9,596 nt of DNA. Source: CAYUNW01 sp964446235. GTDB lineage: Bacteria > Patescibacteriota > Microgenomatia > 2-02-FULL-39-11. The notes under the pieces are model-generated. The model was not told the origin of the DNA. It ran no database searches and was given only the letters and a program-made list of their open reading frames with translations. Each line of letters starts with the position of its first letter. The first letter of the stretch is position 1. The translations under genes were made by a program, and so were the position numbers. Of the stretch, positions 5,667-9,596 are shown piece after piece. The stretch is from assembly GCA_964446235.1 (NCBI GenBank), contig CAYUNW010000019.1:1-9596 (forward strand). The letters run 5' to 3'.

Positions 5667-6317
5667 ATGAACTCCGATACGTTTATCAACGCCATTATCG
5701 ACGCGATTATAGGTCTAGAGGCCGACCGGGTCACGAGCTTGGCGCTCGATGCGATCGATGGCGGCGTGCCGGCCCTGACGGTTGTCAATCAAGGGTTGAC
5801 GGCCGGTCTGCGTAAAGTCGGAGATCTCTTCGCGGACGAACAGATGTTCCTGCCCGAGCTGGTTCAGGCTGGCAACATTGTGGCCCGGACCATGGAGAGG
5901 ATCAAGCCGCTCCTTTCCGGTGGATCGGAATCCAAGCGCAAGGCGCTGTTCATGATCGCCACCGTCGAGGGGGACGTGCACGATATCGGCAAGAATCTGG
6001 TTAACCTGCTGCTATCTGCCTCGGGCTACGAAGTCATCGATCTCGGCAAGGATGTCTCGAGCTATGTCATCGTTGAAAAAGTGAAGCAGCTTAATCCGGA
6101 TATATTGGGGCTTTCAGCGCTCTTGTCCACGACTATGCCGGCCCAGCAGAAAGTTATCGACATTCTGGAGGAAACCGGGATCCGAGGAAAAGTCAAAATC
6201 ATGGTTGGCGGGGCCCCCGTCACCCGCGGCTGGGCTGAAAAAATCGGTGCAGATGGTTTTGCGGAGGACGCATCCTCGGCCGTCAAGGAGGCCGACCGGA
6301 TCCTGGGATCAGTGTAG
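5667..6317 (+). CDS. Corrinoid (methyl-carrier) protein, MttC/MtgC type
   Basis: A 216-residue cobalamin-binding protein that carries the methyl group between the MttB-type enzyme and a second methyltransferase acting on tetrahydrofolate or another acceptor. Residues 1-88 form the helical cap domain typical of methionine synthase-like proteins (VGDLFADEQMFLPELVQAG at 51-69). Residues 92-216 form the Rossmann-like B12 domain. GDVHDIGKN (102-110) is the D-x-H-x-x-G motif, with His105 as the likely lower cobalt ligand. SALLSTTMP (150-158) and GGAPVT (181-186) are further family signatures. Length is normal. It follows the methyltransferase gene by 20 bases and is surely co-transcribed. Stop codon is TAG, so this genome uses amber as an ordinary stop at least here. 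No reductive activator or second methyltransferase is seen in the window. Confidence 0.95.
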   Translation: MNSDTFINAIIDAIIGLEADRVTSLALDAIDGGVPALTVVNQGLTAGLRKVGDLFADEQMFLPELVQAGNIVARTMERIKPLLSGGSESKRKALFMIATVEGDVHDIGKNLVNLLLSASGYEVIDLGKDVSSYVIVEKVKQLNPDILGLSALLSTTMPAQQKVIDILEETGIRGKVKIMVGGAPVTRGWAEKIGADGFAEDASSAVKEADRILGSV

Positions 6318-6353
6318 GGCCGGGCGGAGCCTCTTCGCTCAAAGGAGGCCGGA

Positions 6354-7124
6354 ATGTTCAGCTACACGACCCAATTCAAGGATGCAGAACTCTACGTGAA
6401 GCCCCGACAGTTCGTGGGTGGGGTGGCCATCGGGATTATCCTCTTCGGGCAGACGGGCTACGCTCTGCCGCCCGGGAGCGTTGAAAACGCGACCAGCTTT
6501 AAATACCCGGTATATTACCGGGCGATCGCCGCAGCTTCGGTTGAAAGCGTAGTATCCCCAAACCTGAACCCTAAAGTCTTGGAGCAGTTGATCCAGACCG
6601 GGAGAGAAATGCAGGACCAGGGCTGTAGGGCCATCGTCGGTGCTTGCGGCTACTTTGCCAACTATTTACCCGAAATCACTCGCCACCTCGACGTTCCGTG
6701 TTTTTTTTCGAGCCTAATGCAGGTCCCGATGATCCTGCAATCGATGAGGCCTGGCCGCAAGGTCGGCGTCATCTGCGCCGACGGCCGGGTCCTGTCATCG
6801 GCGCCGGCCTTGCGGAACTGCGGGGTGTCGGATCCGGCTGCCATAGTGATCGCCGGCGCCGAAGTCCTTCCGGACATGAAAAAGATCCTAACGGGCGCTG
6901 GGCATTACAATCCCGTGCGACTCGAGGAGGGTCTGGTCGGATTGGCCGGGGACCTAATCAGGAAACACCCGGAGATCGGCGCCTTTCTGTTGGAATGTAC
7001 GCTATTTCCGGCCCATGCGCGAGCCGTCCAGGAATCCGTCAGGCTGCCGGTGTTCGATTTCTCGACGTTGATCGACTGGGTCTACAGCGGGGTCGTGCGC
7101 CGGTCGTTTGGTGGGTATATCTAA
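6354..7124 (+). CDS. Aspartate/glutamate/hydantoin racemase superfamily protein
   Basis: A 256-residue cytoplasmic protein with the two-cysteine layout of the Asp/Glu racemase superfamily, which also includes hydantoin racemases, maleate isomerases and arylmalonate decarboxylases. The first Cys is in VGACGYFANY (Cys98) and the second in LLECTLFP (Cys215), the usual acid/base pair for removing and returning a proton on either face of a carbon next to a carboxylate or amide. RKVGVICADGRVLSS (135-149) is the conserved middle strand-turn. The ribosome site AAAGGAGG lies just before ATG 6354, and the gene follows the corrinoid protein by 36 bases. With a hydantoinase-like gene divergently placed, racemising a hydantoin or amino-acid intermediate is a reasonable idea, but racemase versus isomerase activity cannot be settled here. 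Confidence 0.82.
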   Translation: MFSYTTQFKDAELYVKPRQFVGGVAIGIILFGQTGYALPPGSVENATSFKYPVYYRAIAAASVESVVSPNLNPKVLEQLIQTGREMQDQGCRAIVGACGYFANYLPEITRHLDVPCFFSSLMQVPMILQSMRPGRKVGVICADGRVLSSAPALRNCGVSDPAAIVIAGAEVLPDMKKILTGAGHYNPVRLEEGLVGLAGDLIRKHPEIGAFLLECTLFPAHARAVQESVRLPVFDFSTLIDWVYSGVVRRSFGGYI

Positions 7125-7184
7125 CAGGGTGTCGCCGCGCAACGGCGCCTGAGGCCGTCAGCCAGAGTGGTTAGGTTTTCGTAA

Positions 7185-7979
7185 ATGCGCCGCTCACTCT
7201 GTGCAGACCTCGAAGAAACTGCACTTCACAAACACCTGGATCGGAACGTGACGGCGGTTCTCGACATCACCCATCTCTCCAAGTCGTTCGGCGGCTTGCG
7301 CGCGTTCAACGAAATCAGCTTTCAGGTCGAGCCCGGTGAGATCGTAGGGCTGATCGGGCCAAACGGCGCCGGCAAAACCACGGTTATTAACTGCATCACC
7401 GGCGTCTACCAACCGAACGCCGGGGCCATAACGTTCAACGGAGTCTCTTTGCTGAATCTTCGGCCGCACCAGATCTGTCGGGCCGGGATCGGGCGCACCT
7501 TCCAAATCCCGCGGCCCTTCATGAACATGACCGTGCTCGACAATTTGCGGGTCTGCTCCCATGGGCGCGATATCGATCATCGCGGGCTGCTGGGGATGGT
7601 CGGCTTGTGGGATAAGCGGGATTTGAAAGCCAAGGCCATCAGCTTTCACGAGCGCCGACTGCTGGAACTCTCCCGAGCCCTTGCCGTCAAACCCAGCCTC
7701 CTGCTGCTCGACGAGACAATGGCCGGTCTGAATCCCAGCGAGACGCTGGCGATGATGGCTCTCCTGCGTCGGATCCACCGCGACCTGGGCATTTCGATAT
7801 TATGGATTGAACACGTCATGCAGGCGATCATGGAAACCGCCCACCGCGTGCTGGTCCTACACCAGGGTCGGCTCATCGCTCAGGGTAGCCCGCGGTCGAT
7901 AGCGAACAATCCGGAGGTGATCGAGGCCTACCTGGGCGAGGAGTACAGTTTCGCTGTGGAGAAGATCGAATGCTCCTGA
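7185..7979 (+). CDS. LivG-like ATPase of a branched-chain-type ABC importer
   Basis: Cytoplasmic ATP-hydrolysing subunit powering a HAAT-type importer. Counting from ATG 7185 (264 aa): Walker A GPNGAGKTT (58-66), GIGRTFQIPRPFMNMTVLDNL (101-121) with the Q-loop, signature region ISFHERRLLELSRAL (152-166), Walker B LLLLDET (172-178), D-loop AGLNP and switch His in WIEHVM (210). The signature lacks the usual S-G-G-Q, as in part of the LivG group, and Walker B reads DET rather than DEP. The start is uncertain: ATG 7185 has only a weak AGG-containing site, while GTG 7248 would give a 243-residue protein beginning close to where LivG proteins normally do. It follows the racemase by 60 bases, with only a weak hairpin in between, and overlaps the next gene by 10 bases. 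LivG/F importers carry amino acids, urea, betaine-like and other polar compounds. Confidence 0.9.
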   Translation: MRRSLCADLEETALHKHLDRNVTAVLDITHLSKSFGGLRAFNEISFQVEPGEIVGLIGPNGAGKTTVINCITGVYQPNAGAITFNGVSLLNLRPHQICRAGIGRTFQIPRPFMNMTVLDNLRVCSHGRDIDHRGLLGMVGLWDKRDLKAKAISFHERRLLELSRALAVKPSLLLLDETMAGLNPSETLAMMALLRRIHRDLGISILWIEHVMQAIMETAHRVLVLHQGRLIAQGSPRSIANNPEVIEAYLGEEYSFAVEKIECS

Positions 7980-8680
7980 AAGTCGACCGAATTCGTGTGC
8001 AATATGACGGCCTAGAAGCGATATCGTCAGTGTCGTTGGAGATCGCGCCGCACGATTTCGTATGCATTTTAGGTCCAAATGGCGCCGGCAAGTCCACCCT
8101 GCTTCAAACCGTCGCCGGCATGGTCCGGCCGGTATCCGGGGAAATCCTTTACGAGGGCCGGCGCATCAGCGGTTTGCCGCCTCACCGGGTGGCGGCCATG
8201 GGCGTTTCGCTGGTACCGGAGGAAGGATGGCTCTACCCGCAGATGACCGTCGGGGAAAACCTGCTCATGGGTGCCTACCCCGGAGCAGCGCGTCGCGGAT
8301 GTCAAGGCCGCATGGACGAGGTCTTCGACCTGTTTCCGCGCCTGAAGGAACGGATCCGGCAGAACGCCGAGACCTTAAGCGGCGGGGAAAGGCAGATGCT
8401 GGCTGTCGGCCGCGGGCTCATGAGTCACCCCAAGCTGCTGATGCTGGATGAGCCTTCCCTGGGGCTGGCCCCGATCATCATCAAGGAGATCCTAAAAACC
8501 CTGGTGCGAATCAATACCGAAGAGAAAACCACGATCCTGTTGACCGAACAGAACATCTTCCACGCGCTTAACCTGAGTCGGCACGGCTATCTTCTCGAAA
8601 ACGGGAAAATGGTCTTAGAAGGGCCCAGCGCGGAGCTGCTCAGGAACGAGCATATCAAGAAAAACTATTTAGGATGCTAG
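7970..8680 (+). CDS. LivF-like ATPase of a branched-chain-type ABC importer
   Basis: The second ATPase subunit, 236 residues, full length for LivF. Motifs are Walker A GPNGAGKST (35-43), VPEEGWLYPQMTVGENLLMG (82-101) where LivF has VPEGR-x-LFP, signature LSGGERQ (136-142), Walker B LLMLDEP (156-162) and TEQN (192-195), the position where most ABC ATPases have the switch His and LivF usually has Q. Its ATG lies inside the end of the LivG-like gene (10-base overlap), implying translational coupling and one transporter. The stop is TAG, and the binding-protein gene begins 14 bases later. Together the two ATPases would drive a permease pair (LivH/LivM-like) whose genes are not in the window. Confidence 0.94.
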   Translation: MLLKVDRIRVQYDGLEAISSVSLEIAPHDFVCILGPNGAGKSTLLQTVAGMVRPVSGEILYEGRRISGLPPHRVAAMGVSLVPEEGWLYPQMTVGENLLMGAYPGAARRGCQGRMDEVFDLFPRLKERIRQNAETLSGGERQMLAVGRGLMSHPKLLMLDEPSLGLAPIIIKEILKTLVRINTEEKTTILLTEQNIFHALNLSRHGYLLENGKMVLEGPSAELLRNEHIKKNYLGC

Positions 8681-8688
8681 AAAGGAGG
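8681..8688 (+). promoter_or_regulatory. Strong ribosome site deciding the binding-protein start
   Basis: AAAGGAGG lies directly after the LivF stop and six bases before ATG 8695. The protein from there starts with a clean signal peptide, whereas starting at 8674 would add seven residues, several of them arginine, before it. Confidence 0.8.
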
Positions 8689-8694
8689 CGTGTT

Positions 8695-9594
8695 ATGAAA
8701 AAGACGGGTTTATGGATTGCTGCGGCAGTCGCGCTATTCTTCGGCTTGGGTTTCAACCCCGCCGCGGCCCAGGAGTTGATCAAGTTCGGGATCGCCACCC
8801 CCTTAACGGCCGGTGACTACAAGTCGGGCCAAATCAATGTCCAGACGGCGGAGCTGTTCATCGAGCAAATTAACGCCAAGGGCGGTTTGTTGGGGAAGAA
8901 AGTGGCGCTGGTGAAAGCCGATGACGAGGGCAAACCGGCGGTCGGCGTAACGGCGATGCAGCGGCTGGCCAACGAAAAGGTATCGGCCATCGTCGGCGTC
9001 TGGCACTCCTCGGTCGTCATGGCCCAAGCCAAGGTCGTCGAGCAGATGAAGGTGCCGATGATCCTGCACTACACTTGGGCCGACGAACTGACAGCGGGTC
9101 ATTCTCCCTACATTTACCGCGTCGGGCCCTTCAACTCCCAGATCGCCCAGTTGATGGTGCCATATTTCGAGAAAGCCGGGTTTAAAACCATCGCTGTGCT
9201 GCACGAGACAACCGCCTTCGGCACCGGATTCACCGATGCCCTTCAGAAGTTTGCCGAGGCCAAGGGAATCAAAATCTACCGCACGGGTATCCCGGCCGAG
9301 GCCACCGATTTAAAACCCCAGTTGCTGGAGTTCAAGGGCAAGAGCCCGGCGCCGGAGCTGATGGTGCTGGCCGTCAACTACCAGCCGACCAACCTCGCCC
9401 CCAAACAGGCCGCCGAAATCGGTCTTTATCCGAAGACCGGCATCCTCTGCGCCTGGGACTGGCCAACCTATCCGGATTTCTGGGAAGTCGTCGGTGAAAA
9501 AGGGGTGGGCGTCACCTATTCGACCTTTGAATCCAAAAAACTCAAACTCTCGCGGCTGGGCGAAAGCTTTAAAAAGGCTTTCACCGAGAAATAG
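8695..9594 (+). CDS. LivK-like periplasmic substrate-binding protein, apparently truncated by TAG
   Basis: Secreted binding protein that captures the ligand for the LivF/LivG importer. The start ATG 8695 has AAAGGAGG six bases before it; an in-frame ATG at 8674 lies inside the previous gene and is disfavoured. Residues 1-25 are a signal peptide (MKK, a hydrophobic run, then PAAA before Q26). The mature protein begins LIKFGIATPLTAGDYKSGQ and shows the Periplasmic_BP_6 fold: INAKGGLLGKKVALVKADDEG (59-79), SAIVGVWHSSVVMAQA (97-112), VGPFNSQIAQLMVPYF (143-158) and KTIAVLHETTAFGTG (164-178). It stops at TAG 9592-9594 after FKKAFTEK, giving 299 residues, while family members are usually about 380-420. 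The missing part would include the end of the second lobe and the C-terminal helices. FTEK is typically followed by Y-G in relatives, so TAG sits where a Tyr codon is expected. Premature stop, base error or amber read-through are all possible. Confidence 0.85.
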   Translation: MKKTGLWIAAAVALFFGLGFNPAAAQELIKFGIATPLTAGDYKSGQINVQTAELFIEQINAKGGLLGKKVALVKADDEGKPAVGVTAMQRLANEKVSAIVGVWHSSVVMAQAKVVEQMKVPMILHYTWADELTAGHSPYIYRVGPFNSQIAQLMVPYFEKAGFKTIAVLHETTAFGTGFTDALQKFAEAKGIKIYRTGIPAEATDLKPQLLEFKGKSPAPELMVLAVNYQPTNLAPKQAAEIGLYPKTGILCAWDWPTYPDFWEVVGEKGVGVTYSTFESKKLKLSRLGESFKKAFTEK

Positions 9595-9596
9595 AA

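Noticed and set aside
7125..7184. Terminator between the racemase and LivG-like genes
   Set aside because: CGCCG at 7130-7134 and CGGCG at 7140-7144 can form a weak 5-bp hairpin, but no T-run follows, so the operon probably reads through.
7194..7778. Open frame of 194 codons on the minus strand under the LivG-like gene
   Set aside because: It is antisense to a clear ABC ATPase and has no recognisable domain of its own.
1..9596. CRISPR array, toxin-antitoxin pair or defence genes
   Set aside because: No regularly spaced repeat series, no recognisable toxin/antitoxin pair and no defence-type domains are visible on either strand.

Overview
The window looks like a piece of a fairly GC-rich bacterial chromosome, most likely an anaerobic proteobacterium of the Desulfobacterota (sulfate-reducer) type. 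That guess rests on gene content and style: a non-pyrrolysine MttB-family methyltransferase with its own corrinoid protein, a branched-chain-type ABC transporter, strong Shine-Dalgarno sites before most genes, and an IS200-type element. No phylogenetic marker is present apart from the 3' part of a tRNA, so the lineage is an inference.

Left part (1-1720), accessory and mobile. The window opens inside a tRNA-Leu(CAA) gene whose 3' end is at 54; this kind of gene is a common integration site. Next comes a small minus-strand gene (196-447) resembling the TnpV-like small proteins of mobile elements, with a long hairpin (524-562) upstream of it. A decayed IS200/IS605-type insertion sequence follows (about 761-1440). 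Its single-strand hairpin ends are intact, but its transposase has lost one base beside the HUH motif. About 280 bases without a convincing gene separate it from the metabolic genes.

Right part (1721-9596), metabolic. A lone hydantoinase/oxoprolinase A-type protein reads leftward (1721-3691). It is divided from a rightward operon by a 542-base divergent control region with an AT-rich core, several perfect palindromes and a leader hairpin. The operon runs: MttB-family methyltransferase (4234-5646), corrinoid protein (5667-6317), Asp/Glu/hydantoin racemase-superfamily enzyme (6354-7124), LivG-like ATPase (7185-7979), LivF-like ATPase (7970-8680) and a LivK-like periplasmic binding protein (8695-9594). 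Spacing is short or overlapping, and no strong terminator is visible between these genes. Permease genes are absent and would be expected to the right.

Taken together, the genes suggest uptake of a small N-methylated (quaternary or tertiary amine, possibly amino-acid or hydantoin-like) compound through a Liv-type importer. The MttB/MttC pair would demethylate it, moving the methyl group to cobalamin, and the racemase-like and hydantoinase-like enzymes would process the remaining skeleton. The substrate cannot be read from sequence. The methylcorrinoid:tetrahydrofolate methyltransferase, the corrinoid reactivase and a hydantoinase B subunit are not in the window. The binding protein stops at an amber codon well short of normal family length, two bases before the window ends, which is the most puzzling detail here.
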